Assembly (NCBI RefSeq): GCF_007745175.1
Contig: NZ_CP036271.1
Span: forward strand, 5,716,314-5,780,313
Source of the DNA: Caulifigura coniformis
GTDB lineage: Bacteria > Planctomycetota > Planctomycetia > Planctomycetales > Planctomycetaceae
Direction of reading: 5' to 3'
DNA: 64,000 bases
Under the pieces are notes generated by a model. It made no database searches. It was not told the DNA's origin and was given only the letters and a program-made list of their open reading frames with translations. Positions 21,771-30,964 of the stretch are shown here, piece by piece. Position 1 is the stretch's first letter; the number at the start of each line of letters is the position of its first letter. The position numbers were made by a program, and so were the translations under genes.

Positions 21771-22268
21771 TCAGGCCGCGGCGCGCAGGGCCTCTGTGAG
21801 AGCTTCCCGGACGCGATCAAGCGGTTCCATCAGATCGGCTGAGCCGGGAACGAGCTTCCGTAAACGCTCGACGATCGAGGAATCGTCCTCGAATCCGTCC
21901 TGCGTTCGGGCGTCATCGAGAACGGAACTGCCGTTTTTCGAGGACTTTGCGCTCAGCAGCAGGACCGGCGAGGAGCAGATCTCGCGAATCGCGAGCATCT
22001 CCGGCTGATCGATCAGGAGGATATCCGGTTTGACGGCCATGCGGTCGAGCAGCGTCCGCCCAAGCACCTCACTGTAGAGAAACGCCTCAAGTGTTGGCCC
22101 GTAAAGGACTTCCTGTGTCTTGTTCGGCCGCACCGGCGTCGTGCACTGGAATTCCAGTGGCCGGCCGATGCGATTGGTCACGAGGAGGCCGCCAACGTAC
22201 CCGGCATCCATCGAGATGACTCGAAGGAAGCCCAGGTGGAGTTTGTCAGCCGCAGCTTTGTCCGCCAT
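21771..22268 (-). CDS. Hypothetical protein
   Basis: 165 residues from the ATG at 22268 (MADKAAADKLHLGFLRVISMD); the frame continues upstream without likely coding. The N-terminal half (FLRVISMDAGYVGGLLVTNRIGRPLEFQCTTPVRP, YGPTLEAFLYSEVLGRTL) alternates strands and helices and ends with DILLIDQPEML. It reads like a cytosolic alpha/beta domain. I recall similar unnamed proteins in other planctomycetes but cannot assign a function. It precedes a STAS-domain gene on the same strand in this region. Confidence 0.7.
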   Translation of the reverse strand: MADKAAADKLHLGFLRVISMDAGYVGGLLVTNRIGRPLEFQCTTPVRPNKTQEVLYGPTLEAFLYSEVLGRTLLDRMAVKPDILLIDQPEMLAIREICSSPVLLLSAKSSKNGSSVLDDARTQDGFEDDSSIVERLRKLVPGSADLMEPLDRVREALTEALRAAA

Positions 22269-22505
22269 TCCGATCCATCCCGGCGACGAGCGATTCCGTC
22301 CGCCGATCGGCGGAGTTGGGAAGCGAGCAGGTCCGCTCGCGGGAATCATCGGACACCGCGGAGCGTGACTTGAGGAGAGCGTTTGATGCCTGAAGCAGAT
22401 GCAGGGATTGCGCCTTCCGGCGAGGGATGCGCGGGATCCGGCGAATTGTCCGCAAAATCCGGAGTTTCCGGGATTCGCTGGACGTCGGCGCTCTCGGCGC
22501 CCGTT

Positions 22506-22877
22506 TCAGGCCACCGGCTGCTCGATTGCGAGGAGGGCCTCATCACGATTCTCGTGATACGGCCAGAGGCGGAAGAGGCTCATGTTCTGAAGTACGAGCC
22601 GCATCTGTTCCGTGGCGCCGCACAGCGCGCAGCGCCCTTTTCGCCCTCGCACTTCGCGAAGAATCGACACCAGGGCGCCGATGAATTCCGATCCGAAATA
22701 CTGGCAGTGGCGCAGATCGACGATCACGTTGGTGTTGCCCGGCTGCGCCATATGACTTCGCAGCGAGTTCGTTTCGGCCTGCAGGTCGCGGTAGCGGAAG
22801 CTGCTGGGATCGCCCTGGGGGGTCAAGATCACCGTCGGTCCGGCTTGCTCGACGAGAAAGATCTTGAGGTGCTGCAT
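22506..22877 (-). CDS. STAS-domain protein (anti-sigma factor antagonist-like)
   Basis: 123 residues from the ATG at 22877 (MQHLKIFLVEQAGPTVIL). Secondary-structure pattern and motifs fit a STAS domain: strand VILTPQGD, helix NSLRSHMA, strand NVIVDLRHCQYFGSEFIGALVSILREVRGRKGRCALC, and LVLQNMSLFRLWP. The usual phospho-acceptor Ser region reads CQYFGSEFIG, so a Ser is available. It probably responds to a partner-switching kinase or anti-sigma factor encoded elsewhere. Confidence 0.8.
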   Translation of the reverse strand: MQHLKIFLVEQAGPTVILTPQGDPSSFRYRDLQAETNSLRSHMAQPGNTNVIVDLRHCQYFGSEFIGALVSILREVRGRKGRCALCGATEQMRLVLQNMSLFRLWPYHENRDEALLAIEQPVA

Positions 22878-23053
22878 GAAAAGAAGGGCTCCCCGTGCAG
22901 GGTGGATCGTCAGAAGACGAAACGCCAATCGTCACGGCATCAATGTGGCGAAACGGCAACACCCGCCTGCAACATCGAAGAAGGGTTTCGATGGGTGGCC
23001 CGTTCCACGCAACGATACCCCCGGTTTTCAGCAGGTGCAAGAAGTGAAGAAAT

Positions 23054-23662
23054 TCAGAGGGCGGCCGGACGTTTCGCCTGAAAAACCTGGTAGTCCATGG
23101 CGCCGCTTCGCATGTGCTCGCTACAGACGATCGTGAAATGACGCTGCAGAAGCTGACGGTAACCCTCGGGCGAGCGGATGTGGTTCCCCAGGTCGAGGCG
23201 ATGGATCACATGCCCCACGCCGTTCCACCAGCGTGAGGGGATGTCTTCCCAGACCACGATGGTTCCTCCGGGGCGAACGACACGGGACGCTTCTTCCAGC
23301 AACTGGGCCGCCTGGCTGTCGTCCAGGTGATGCAGGACGCCGGAAATCATGCAGGCGTCGAACTCCGCTTCCTGGAACGAGGTTCGTGTTCCATCCTGGA
23401 CGACGAAGCGATGTCCGGGGAACTTGGCCTGTGCGGCGGCGATATACGCCTCGCTGAGGTCGGCGCCGACATAGGAATCGGGCGGGAAAAACGGGGCATA
23501 GATGCCAGTTCCACACCCCAGATCGAGGACCCGTCCGACATTGTTCAGGTGCCGGGCGACGACTCCGTGGTGTCCCCGGTAGCCCCCCTCGAGCATCCAC
23601 CGCAACGCGTCGAACAGTCGCGGCACGCCCGCCAGCCGGCGGACCAGTGAGCTCTCAGTCAT
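23054..23662 (-). CDS. Class I SAM-dependent methyltransferase
   Basis: 202-residue Rossmann methyltransferase. Motif I is VLDLGCGTGIY, the post-I acidic residue is in VGADLSEAYI, and post-motifs SGVLHHLDD and VVRPGGTIVVWED are typical of the Methyltransf_11 group. Last gene of the minus-strand glycan operon, 3 nt after the GT-C gene, so it likely methylates a sugar or lipid-linked intermediate. Confidence 0.88.
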   Translation of the reverse strand: MTESSLVRRLAGVPRLFDALRWMLEGGYRGHHGVVARHLNNVGRVLDLGCGTGIYAPFFPPDSYVGADLSEAYIAAAQAKFPGHRFVVQDGTRTSFQEAEFDACMISGVLHHLDDSQAAQLLEEASRVVRPGGTIVVWEDIPSRWWNGVGHVIHRLDLGNHIRSPEGYRQLLQRHFTIVCSEHMRSGAMDYQVFQAKRPAAL

Positions 23663-23665
23663 CGA

Positions 23666-25279
23666 TCACTTGGCCGACTGGTGTTCGTAGCGCAGGAGCA
23701 CCGAGTAGTGATGCTTGGTCTGCTCGATCAACCGGAATCCGTTCTCGGTCAGGATCTTGTCAAAACCGGAAATCGAGCGGACGTTGAGATCCGTGTCGGT
23801 CGCGCCTGCGAGCCACAGCGTCTTGTGATTCTCCGCGACGTACTTCCGGGCCAGTTCCGCGTAGTGTTCCTGCATTTCCGGGAACGAGTCCCACAGGAAC
23901 GGCAGGCCGATGCGGGGGTGTTCCGTCTTGCAGTAAAACCGGCCGAGACGGCAGGCGGCGTAATCCAGGAACACCGGGTTCAGGTAGAAGCCCGGGATGA
24001 GGAAACCTTCCCCGAGGCCGCTCTGGACGAAGATCGGCTCTCCTTTGGCGCCGCGCTCTTCGATCTGCAGCGCCATGTCTTTCCATTCGTGCGACTGCTG
24101 GGCTCCCAGGCGTTTCATGCTCCACGGTGCGCGGGGGGCCGGCAGCCAGGCGAAGACGATGGCCGTGATCACGGAGAGCAGAGCCACGCCGCGGGAACGC
24201 CGATGGCAGAGCAGGCCGGCGATGAGGCAGGCGGCCGGCCCCGCGAATCCGATGCGGTAGCGCGGATTCGAGAGGCTGGCAAAATCATCGCGGCAGACAA
24301 TCGACGCCAGGACTGGTGGCAGAAGCCCCCAGAGCAGCAGCACGACGAACGACGACCTCGGGATCGCGGACAGAGTCGGCGCCCGAAACTTTCTGGAGAG
24401 GAGCCATCCAACGAGGGCCCCGGCCGGCAGGCCCAGCCACCACAGCGGAATCAGGATCCGCCAGATCGGGTCCGTCCCCTGGAAACCGAATGACGAGCCC
24501 CACTGGGCCATCCGGAAAATCGCGGGCAGGAGCGGAATCATCGAGGCGACATACGCGGCCACGGCCACGATCCCCATCGCCTTCACATGGATGTTCTGCC
24601 GGAAGAAGGCGTACGCGAGGACTACCGCCTGCGACAGCGTGACGGCCACGTTGAGATAGTGCGTCCACACCAGCGCTGAACTGAGTGCGGTCCAGGCCAT
24701 GGCCCAGCCAATTTGCCGGGGCGACCTCATCCAGCGGACCGTGACCCAGTACGAGAGAGTGGCGAGCAGCAGCCCCAGGCCGTAGCACCGGGCGATCGTT
24801 ACCTCCCCGAGCACATTCTGATGCAGCGCGCACACGAGCGCCGCCAGCGCGCCGGGAAACTTTCCCAACAGGTCGCGTCCTAGCAGGTACACGGCTCCGA
24901 TCGTCAGCAGGTACCACACGACGAAGGGGAGTCGAAACGCGAATTCGTTCTGCCCGAACGTCTGGAAGAAGACCCGGCGAACAAGCGGCGACAGGGGAGG
25001 GATGTTCTCGTACTGCAGGCTCCGCTCCATGAGGGTGAGCGGATTCTCATCGGACATGATCCAGTAGGTGCCATACTCGTCCATGGCGAGAGGCACCGGC
25101 CGGAGCGCGGGCACCATCAGCCCGAATCCGATCACGAGCGCCGCGAGCAGCACCAGCAGGTGGGCTCGATCGTGGGGGGCCGCGATGAAGACGGGGATCT
25201 CTTCCACCGTCTCGATGCTTGGAATCGCAAGCGACGCGGTGTCGGAGAGTTTTTGACGATTCCGTTTGACGCCATTCAT
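23666..25279 (-). CDS. GT-C fold glycosyltransferase (ArnT/PMT-like)
   Basis: 537-residue integral membrane protein with about 10-12 hydrophobic helices. The first luminal loop has the catalytic acidic pair region MDEYGTYWIMSDENPLTLMERSLQYENIPPLSPLV, typical of ArnT/PMT-type (PF13231) enzymes that move a sugar from a polyprenyl phosphate donor. A soluble C-terminal domain follows (EWKDMALQIEERGAKGEPIFVQSG). ATGA overlap with the upstream methyltransferase and a 3-nt gap to the next place it inside a tight operon with a GT2 that would make the lipid-linked donor. Confidence 0.82.
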   Translation of the reverse strand: MNGVKRNRQKLSDTASLAIPSIETVEEIPVFIAAPHDRAHLLVLLAALVIGFGLMVPALRPVPLAMDEYGTYWIMSDENPLTLMERSLQYENIPPLSPLVRRVFFQTFGQNEFAFRLPFVVWYLLTIGAVYLLGRDLLGKFPGALAALVCALHQNVLGEVTIARCYGLGLLLATLSYWVTVRWMRSPRQIGWAMAWTALSSALVWTHYLNVAVTLSQAVVLAYAFFRQNIHVKAMGIVAVAAYVASMIPLLPAIFRMAQWGSSFGFQGTDPIWRILIPLWWLGLPAGALVGWLLSRKFRAPTLSAIPRSSFVVLLLWGLLPPVLASIVCRDDFASLSNPRYRIGFAGPAACLIAGLLCHRRSRGVALLSVITAIVFAWLPAPRAPWSMKRLGAQQSHEWKDMALQIEERGAKGEPIFVQSGLGEGFLIPGFYLNPVFLDYAACRLGRFYCKTEHPRIGLPFLWDSFPEMQEHYAELARKYVAENHKTLWLAGATDTDLNVRSISGFDKILTENGFRLIEQTKHHYSVLLRYEHQSAK

Positions 25280-26043
25280 GGCTTGCGCCCTACAGCGACA
25301 ATGGAACTTCCGAACGGCAATGGAATGCCGCAGGAGATGATCCGGTTCTCGGCCTTCAGTGCACTCTCCAGGACTCGATTCATCAGCGGCGGGGTCGCCG
25401 CCAGGTCCGAAACGACATCCCCGGAATCTTCATGGCGACGAAACAACAGTGACGGCGCCCGTCGGGCGACGAGCGCGGGAAAAAGCACGGACATTCTGTA
25501 CGACAGCAGTTCCACCCGCAGGTCGAGAAGCTCCAGGAGCTTCCGGGCCGAGCTAGTAGTGAAACGTTGTCGGGTATGAACTGCAAGGTCGTGCCGGCTC
25601 CGGAGCCAGTTATAGGCCGGGAGATGCAGCAGCAGGAGGCCGCCCGGCCGGAGCGTGCGGGTGAGCGTTTTGAGGCCGGCGGTCCCTTCGTCCAGCGGGG
25701 TCGTGTAGAGGACGTCGCAGCAGAAAAGGAGGTCGAGATCCGGCGTGCGGATCTCGGGGTGGCACAGATCTCCTTCGTAAACATCGGCCTGGGGATTCTT
25801 TTGTCGAGCATGCCCGACCGCGAGAGGCGAGAGGTCGAAGCCCCCCAGGTAGCTCGGATTCAGCAGGCTCTGGAACATCTGCAGGTGTGCGCCGCTCCCG
25901 CAGCCCGCATCAAGCACGCGTGGGCGGTCAGGAGGCGAGAATCGAGGACGCTTCAGAAGTCGGGAAAAGAGATCCCGGACACCGGCATACCACCAGTGCG
26001 TCTCCTCCAGCGCGGCCATCCGGTCGTACTCTGCGGGATTCAT
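25276..26043 (-). CDS. Class I SAM-dependent methyltransferase
   Basis: 255 residues. N-terminal ALEETHWWYAGVRDLFSRLL is frequent in methyltransferases of surface-glycan clusters. Motif I VLDAGCGSGAHL, acidic FDLSPLAVGHA, LFCCDVLYTTPLDE and LRPGGLLLLHLPAYNWL follow. ATGA overlaps with the DegT aminotransferase upstream and the GT-C gene downstream show translational coupling, so the substrate is probably the same sugar/lipid pathway. Confidence 0.87.
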   Translation of the reverse strand: MNPAEYDRMAALEETHWWYAGVRDLFSRLLKRPRFSPPDRPRVLDAGCGSGAHLQMFQSLLNPSYLGGFDLSPLAVGHARQKNPQADVYEGDLCHPEIRTPDLDLLFCCDVLYTTPLDEGTAGLKTLTRTLRPGGLLLLHLPAYNWLRSRHDLAVHTRQRFTTSSARKLLELLDLRVELLSYRMSVLFPALVARRAPSLLFRRHEDSGDVVSDLAATPPLMNRVLESALKAENRIISCGIPLPFGSSIVAVGRKP

Positions 26044-27152
26044 GGGTCGGTGCGACCCGGAAGTGCAGAGCGGAGAACCTCAATCACCCGGTCGACCTCG
26101 TCGTCGCGCAGTTCCGGGAAGATCGGAAGCGACAGAATCGCGCCGGCCGCGGCGTCTGTATGCGGCAGCGGCGCGAGGCCCGCGTGAAAATCCCGGTAGG
26201 CCGGCATGTGATGCAACGGGGTCTCATAGTGGATTCCCCAGCCGATTCCGGCTTCATCGAGACAGCTGGTCACTCGCTGGCGGTCATTGGTTCGAATGAC
26301 GAACTGATGGAACGCGGACTGGGAATCCGCATCGGCTGGCGGGAGCCCCGCATCGACATCCGCGAGCCCTTCGGCATAGCGCTCGGCGATGCGGCGCCGG
26401 GCGGCCAGTTGCCGGGGAAAATGATTCAGCTTCACTCTCAGCACCGCCGCCTGAAGCTCGTCGAGGCGGCTGTTGCGTCCATCGGTCATCGCGATGCGGC
26501 CCGGTCCGAAGCCATACATCCGGAGGGCGCGCAGCCTTTCCGCGAGGGCCGGGTCATTGGTGACGCACATCCCGCCGTCCCCATAGGCCCCGAGGTTCTT
26601 CGTCGGGTAAAAGGAGAAGCAGCCGACGTCCCCTGCCGTGCCGACATGCTGTCCGCGCAATCGGGAGCCATGGGCGTGGGCACAATCCTCGATGATGCGG
26701 AGATTCCGCCGTCTGGCGATCTCGAGAAGCGGCGCCATGTCGACGGGAGTTCCATGCAGGTGCACGGGAAGCAGGGCGCGCGTCCGGTCGGTGATGGCGC
26801 GGGCGGCCGCGTCTGCGTCGATGTTCAGTGTTCGGGGATCGATGTCGACAAATCGCGGGACAGCGCCCACTTCCCGGATCGCGGCGGCTGTTGGAACCGC
26901 CGAGTTCGCCACGGTGATCACTTCATCGCCGCTCGACACGCCGGCGACCAGCAGCGCGAGCTCGAGGGCATCGGTTCCCGAGGCGACGCCGACCGCATGC
27001 TGCGCGCCGACGTAGGCCGCGAACCCGGCCTCGAACGCATTCACTTCGGGCCCGAGGATCAACTGGCCCGACCGGATCACCCGCTCGATGGCCGACATGA
27101 ACTCCGCCTGATGAGTCTCGAAATCCCTCAGGTAATCAAACGCCTTGATCAT
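26040..27152 (-). CDS. DegT/DnrJ/EryC1/StrS-family PLP aminotransferase
   Basis: 370 residues from the ATG at 27152, which overlaps the upstream stop (ATGA). Sugar aminotransferase that places an amino group on a nucleotide-linked keto-sugar. PLP-binding features: ASGTDALELAL phosphate loop, the Asp in IIEDCAHAHGS, and the Schiff-base Lys in FSFYPTKNLGAYGDGG. The substrate-facing YGFGPGRI and HQFVIRT are also typical. The enzyme fits an ArnB/FdtB-like role. The substrate keto-sugar would have to come from the adjacent SDR or from elsewhere. Confidence 0.92.
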   Translation of the reverse strand: MIKAFDYLRDFETHQAEFMSAIERVIRSGQLILGPEVNAFEAGFAAYVGAQHAVGVASGTDALELALLVAGVSSGDEVITVANSAVPTAAAIREVGAVPRFVDIDPRTLNIDADAAARAITDRTRALLPVHLHGTPVDMAPLLEIARRRNLRIIEDCAHAHGSRLRGQHVGTAGDVGCFSFYPTKNLGAYGDGGMCVTNDPALAERLRALRMYGFGPGRIAMTDGRNSRLDELQAAVLRVKLNHFPRQLAARRRIAERYAEGLADVDAGLPPADADSQSAFHQFVIRTNDRQRVTSCLDEAGIGWGIHYETPLHHMPAYRDFHAGLAPLPHTDAAAGAILSLPIFPELRDDEVDRVIEVLRSALPGRTDP

Positions 27153-28141
27153 CTCGTGGCCGCTCGGGGAAGCGCGTGCGGGTTGGAAAGGAACCACTTG
27201 ATGGTTCGCGCCAGGCCTTCGTCAAGCGGAGTCGCAGGCGACCACCCGGTCGCGGCCTGGAACGCTGCGATGTCGCAGTGGCTGTCTCCGATGTCGATCG
27301 CCTCCAGTTCGGGAGGAAAGGGCTGGTGAGAAACCTCGACGGGCAGCCGGGTCTGCAGCGCCTGCAGAAAATCAGATAGAGTTGCCGGAACGGGAGATCC
27401 CAGGTGGAACGGGCCAGCCTGATTGACTCGGGCAGCAAGCAGCAGCGCCTCAACCACATCGTCGACGTGGTTGATGTCCCGTTTCTGTGATCCATCCCCG
27501 AAGATGGTGATAGGCTGGCCAAGAAGCGCGCGGGCCAGAAAGACGTTCAGCACGCCTCGTCCCGCATGGCGCAAATCCATCCGCGGGCCATACGTGTTAG
27601 CGAGCCGAATCGTTGTCGACTGCAGTCCATGGACTTCGCGATAGAGACGCAGGTATTCCTCGCCCGCCACGTTGTGCACGCCGTTGACGTCCGGCGGTCG
27701 GAGCGGATGCGACTCCCGGACCGGCAGGGCAATCGCCCTGCCGTAGACCTGACGGGTACTGGCGAACACCAGCCTGGGAGAGGTGCGGGCTGCCCGGGCC
27801 GCCTCGAGCACCTGCAGGAGACTGCCGCAGTTGTGACGCAGGTCGGCCACGGGATCGGACATGCTGGCCGAATGACTCACCTGGCCGGCCAGATGGAAGA
27901 CGACCTCAGCGTTCTCGATCGCTCGCCTCCAATCGCCGGGGAGTGACAGGTCGGCCCGGATGACGGTGACTCGATCCGCGACCGGTCCCAGGTGACGAAA
28001 GTCTCCCGCGCACTCGGGGTCGGGCAGATCGATGACCGTCGCTTCCGCCCCCTCGCCGGCGAGGCGCAGGACGAGATTGCTGCCGATGAACCCCAGTCCG
28101 CCCGTGACGACGACGCGCCGCCCCTGCCACGCCTCACTCAT
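27149..28141 (-). CDS. NAD-dependent epimerase/dehydratase-like SDR with atypical active site
   Basis: 330 residues from the ATG at 28141. Extended SDR with an intact Rossmann motif (VVVTGGLGFIGSNLVLRL) and the conserved RLANTYGPRMD substrate loop. The catalytic YxxxK is not recognisable: the region that normally reads PYGxSKxxGE reads DVNGVHNVAGEEY, with Asn at both expected Tyr and Lys positions. It may have a different chemistry or a binding role. It overlaps the GT2 gene by 8 nt and the DegT gene by 4 nt. Confidence 0.85.
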   Translation of the reverse strand: MSEAWQGRRVVVTGGLGFIGSNLVLRLAGEGAEATVIDLPDPECAGDFRHLGPVADRVTVIRADLSLPGDWRRAIENAEVVFHLAGQVSHSASMSDPVADLRHNCGSLLQVLEAARAARTSPRLVFASTRQVYGRAIALPVRESHPLRPPDVNGVHNVAGEEYLRLYREVHGLQSTTIRLANTYGPRMDLRHAGRGVLNVFLARALLGQPITIFGDGSQKRDINHVDDVVEALLLAARVNQAGPFHLGSPVPATLSDFLQALQTRLPVEVSHQPFPPELEAIDIGDSHCDIAAFQAATGWSPATPLDEGLARTIKWFLSNPHALPRAATR

Positions 28142-29201
28142 CACGCTGGCCCCCAAAGGCCGGGATCGAATCGCTGCTGTCGTACATCCATCCCGATTCG
28201 GGGCCGCGTTTCATGTAACGGACCACGAACTGCGGCATGCCGTTCTGTTCGAGGAAGATGCGACCGATGTATTCGCCGACCATGCCCAGCACCATCAGCT
28301 GCACGCCGGCGAACAGCGCGATGCTCGTGAGAACCGTCGGAATGCCGACGGGGACCCCCGGGTTGATCCAGATTTTGTCGATGAGAATCAGGCCCAGCAT
28401 CCCCAGGCTGAACAGCGAGGTGACCAGCCCCATCACGATCGCCAGTCGCAGCGGAGCGATAGAGAACCCGAGGAACATGTTGAGCCACAAGCGGACCAGT
28501 CGCTTGAGCGTGTAGTTCGACTGGCCCGCGATCCGCTCCTGATGCTCGACGACGATCTGTCCGATGTTCCGCGTCGTCCGGAAAATCAGCCCGTCGATAT
28601 ACGGATGCGGCCCGCGATAGCGCGTCACTTCATCCACGATAAAGCGGTTGAGCACCTTGAAGCTCGAAAGGTAGATGTCCTTCGGCTTCTTGAGCATCAG
28701 CGTGGCGAGTCGATCGTTGAACCGGCTTCCCAGGTTCCGGAACCAGTGATGCTTCTTCTCGGCGTAACGCCCGTAAACGACGTCGTAGTTTCCCTCCTGT
28801 AGCACCTTGTGCATCCGTACGACTTCTTCCGGCGGGTTCTGGCCGTCGTCGTCGAGAACCGCCACCGCCCGGCCGTGGGCATGGGAAAGCCCTGCCAGTA
28901 CGGCGCTGTGTTCGCCGAAGTTGCGCGAGAGGTGGAGGAACGTGATCAGGCCCGGATAGCGATCAACGAGGGCGGCGCAGACCCGCTCGCTGTCGTCGGG
29001 CGAGCCGTCGTTGACGAGAATGATCTCGATGGCGCGTCCGGCAAACGCCCGGCGGATGCGATCGACGACCGTATGAACGGTCGCGCTGCCGTTATAGACG
29101 GGGATCACGAACGAGATTTCGACAGGCGAAGACAAGGCGCGCTCCCGGACCGTCGTGCGCGCGACCAGGGGAAGCACGCAGGAATGAGTTCTGGCCGACA
29201 T
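28134..29201 (-). CDS. Family 2 glycosyltransferase, ArnC/DPM1-like
   Basis: 355 residues from the ATG at 29201; a TTG 14 codons upstream (29243) is an alternative and start assignment is weak. The GT-A domain has SFVIPVYNGSATVHTVVDRI, ILVNDGSPDDS, the metal-binding VAVLDDDGQNPPEEV and FRNLGSRFNDRLA. Two C-terminal membrane helices (IVMGLVTSLFSLGMLGLILI and VLTSIALFAGVQLMVLGMVGEYIGRI) match enzymes that load a sugar onto undecaprenyl phosphate (ArnC, GtrB). First gene of the glycan operon; its product would feed the GT-C enzyme. Confidence 0.9.
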   Translation of the reverse strand: MSARTHSCVLPLVARTTVRERALSSPVEISFVIPVYNGSATVHTVVDRIRRAFAGRAIEIILVNDGSPDDSERVCAALVDRYPGLITFLHLSRNFGEHSAVLAGLSHAHGRAVAVLDDDGQNPPEEVVRMHKVLQEGNYDVVYGRYAEKKHHWFRNLGSRFNDRLATLMLKKPKDIYLSSFKVLNRFIVDEVTRYRGPHPYIDGLIFRTTRNIGQIVVEHQERIAGQSNYTLKRLVRLWLNMFLGFSIAPLRLAIVMGLVTSLFSLGMLGLILIDKIWINPGVPVGIPTVLTSIALFAGVQLMVLGMVGEYIGRIFLEQNGMPQFVVRYMKRGPESGWMYDSSDSIPAFGGQRDE

Positions 29202-29477
29202 GCGGTTCAAGGACCCACCGCCGGCCGAATCACAATCAGGCAAACGCCGCAGCGATCAGGACGCGACATCTGCCAGTTGGCCAGCCTACGACGGGACACG
29301 AGTCGGCACAACTTGAGACTGGTCACTGTCCTGTCGTGCGAAAGCAAAGCCCGAAAAGAGCGTCAGACGTGCACCGCAACTCCGACACGTCCACGGACGC
29401 TGCTTGACACCCTCAACTTTCCCCCGGCAGACTGACCATCTCTTGGGCTGGCATCTCGGGGCAATTGGGAGCGTTCA

Positions 29478-30002
29478 ATGTTTCACCGGGGCGATTATGT
29501 CACCAATGCCGGCATGCATTGTGTCTGGGACACCGCTGCCTTCGCCGACATTAAGGACTACGACTCCTGGGCGAAATCACTGCTCGAGGATGCCGACATC
29601 AAACGGCAGATCGAGGCGGGACACTTCGTGCCGCTCAACATCGGCTCCGATGGAGCAATGGCCATCGAGATCCGGGTCGGAACGAACGAAGCGCCGGCCG
29701 AGCTGAGCGAGCGGGAAACGCAATATTTGATCGTCGCCTCGCAGCCTTACCGCCTTCAGTCCAAGGGGAAAATCAGTCTGTCCGGCATCGAGGGAGTCTC
29801 CGGAGAACCGGACGCACACGCGGTCCTCCCCCTGGCCGCCGGCCAGTATTCGGCAAGGGCACACCTGATCGCGTGGGACGAAGAACCGGGCATGCAGACA
29901 CCAGACGGCCCCGCCTCAGACGCTCTTCCTGACTACATCGTCCTCATCAACCCGGCCGCGCAAGGCCAACCGTTCAGGACGGAACTCGGAACATTCAAGT
30001 AG
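29478..30002 (+). CDS. Hypothetical protein
   Basis: 174 residues, soluble, acidic, no signal peptide. It opens MFHRGDYVTNAGMHCVWDTAAFADIKDYDSWAK (split here as read) and contains beta-rich stretches (FVPLNIGSDGAMAIEIRVG, QYLIVASQPYRLQSKGKISLSGIEG). Single-domain architecture and its place at the edge of a strip of small orphan genes resemble immunity-type proteins, but I do not recognise the family. It begins the accessory region after the glycan operon. Confidence 0.65.
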   Translation: MFHRGDYVTNAGMHCVWDTAAFADIKDYDSWAKSLLEDADIKRQIEAGHFVPLNIGSDGAMAIEIRVGTNEAPAELSERETQYLIVASQPYRLQSKGKISLSGIEGVSGEPDAHAVLPLAAGQYSARAHLIAWDEEPGMQTPDGPASDALPDYIVLINPAAQGQPFRTELGTFK

Positions 30003-30273
30003 CCCGCCCCATCCCGGCCGGACCACCGGCCGTGAATTCTCATTCCGCGACACGATCGAGTGTGACCGCAGCGTCGTCTCCTTGTTTCCTCGCCGTCTCG
30101 AACATTTCCGCTCGGAGCCGTCGCGACTCGGTGGAATGAACTCGATGGGTGAAGAGCTTCTTGTTGACTGCGAGAATGGTTTTGCTGGTGACGAAAGGAA
30201 GGCTCAGGAGGATGTGCTCCGTCCAATCGCGTTACCGATCGCGAATGAGGGCGAACTGCGAGTCGGAGTTGCT

Positions 30274-30330
30274 TCAGCAGTTCGCCGCTGGCTGACGGCG
30301 TCTCTTCGTCGGTGGTGTGCTCGGTTCCAT
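30274..30330 (-). pseudogene. 5' remnant of a WPRxD-family gene
   Basis: The start region matches the intact gene starting at 33324: ATG GAA CC, then AGCACACCACCG and GAAGAGACGCCG, giving MEPSTPPTKRRRQPAANC and a stop after 18 codons. The membrane segment and the WPR motif are lost. A 15-nt deletion, a 3-nt insertion and a 13-bp micro-inversion (30283-30295 versus 33264-33276) separate it from the intact copy. Confidence 0.7.
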
Positions 30331-30400
30331 CGGGTAGCGCTCCGAGGGTGAGTCTACCGGCGGGCAGGGGATCGCGGCGAGAGGGGATGGTGGGTAGACT
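30323..30400. repeat. 78-bp duplicated intergenic segment, copy 1
   Basis: Identical at 76 of 78 positions to 33317-33394. It covers the WPRxD start codon and its divergent upstream region. In both copies a plus-strand hypothetical gene begins ~40 bp to the right. Confidence 0.9.
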
Positions 30401-30436
30401 TGCGCCGGTCAGGCCGTAATTCGCTGAAGGTGCAGT

Positions 30437-30946
30437 ATGGACGAGGAGCGGGCGAACAGCATCTTCATGCAACTGGTCTCCGCCCATCAAATCACATCTT
30501 CCGACCTGCAAGAGTTGATCGCCGATGACACGGCTCTGGCCGCCGATGGCCTGGCACGGCTATTCGTAGAGCGCCCCGAGTTGTTGGGCGAGACCTCCCT
30601 ACGGGCCGAGTCGGAAGTCGTCGTGGACCGCATGTGCATTCTGGCGATGGAAGACGACCCTGAACTCAGTGGCTTCGAGGCGATCCAGTACCTGCGAGCA
30701 TTGTTCGTCCTTGGATGGCGCTCGGGGCGGCAAGCGAATCCATGTGTTCGACGGATCGTCCTGCGCCTGCCCGAAATGTTGGCGTCATGGCCCGCGCCCC
30801 GGGCGGACCTGGTGGTTCTTGGCTTCATGGAGCACGTGTTTCCGATGCCCGGAGTCCCGCGGCTCTTTGAAAGTTGGAACACTGATCCGGTTCTTGCCGC
30901 TGTGCTGCGAGAAAGCGAGTATCTGTCGAAGGGTCTTGACTGCTGA
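30437..30946 (+). CDS. Hypothetical protein
   Basis: 169 residues, soluble, mainly helical and acidic (MDEERANSIFMQLVSAHQIT, LQELIADDTALAADGLARLF). No motif recognised. The gene lies right after the first copy of the 78-bp repeat, in the same relative position as the gene at 33435, although the two proteins do not look alike. The next gene follows 18 nt later. Confidence 0.65.
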   Translation: MDEERANSIFMQLVSAHQITSSDLQELIADDTALAADGLARLFVERPELLGETSLRAESEVVVDRMCILAMEDDPELSGFEAIQYLRALFVLGWRSGRQANPCVRRIVLRLPEMLASWPAPRADLVVLGFMEHVFPMPGVPRLFESWNTDPVLAAVLRESEYLSKGLDC

Positions 30947-30964
30947 CGGAGATGACGACCAACT

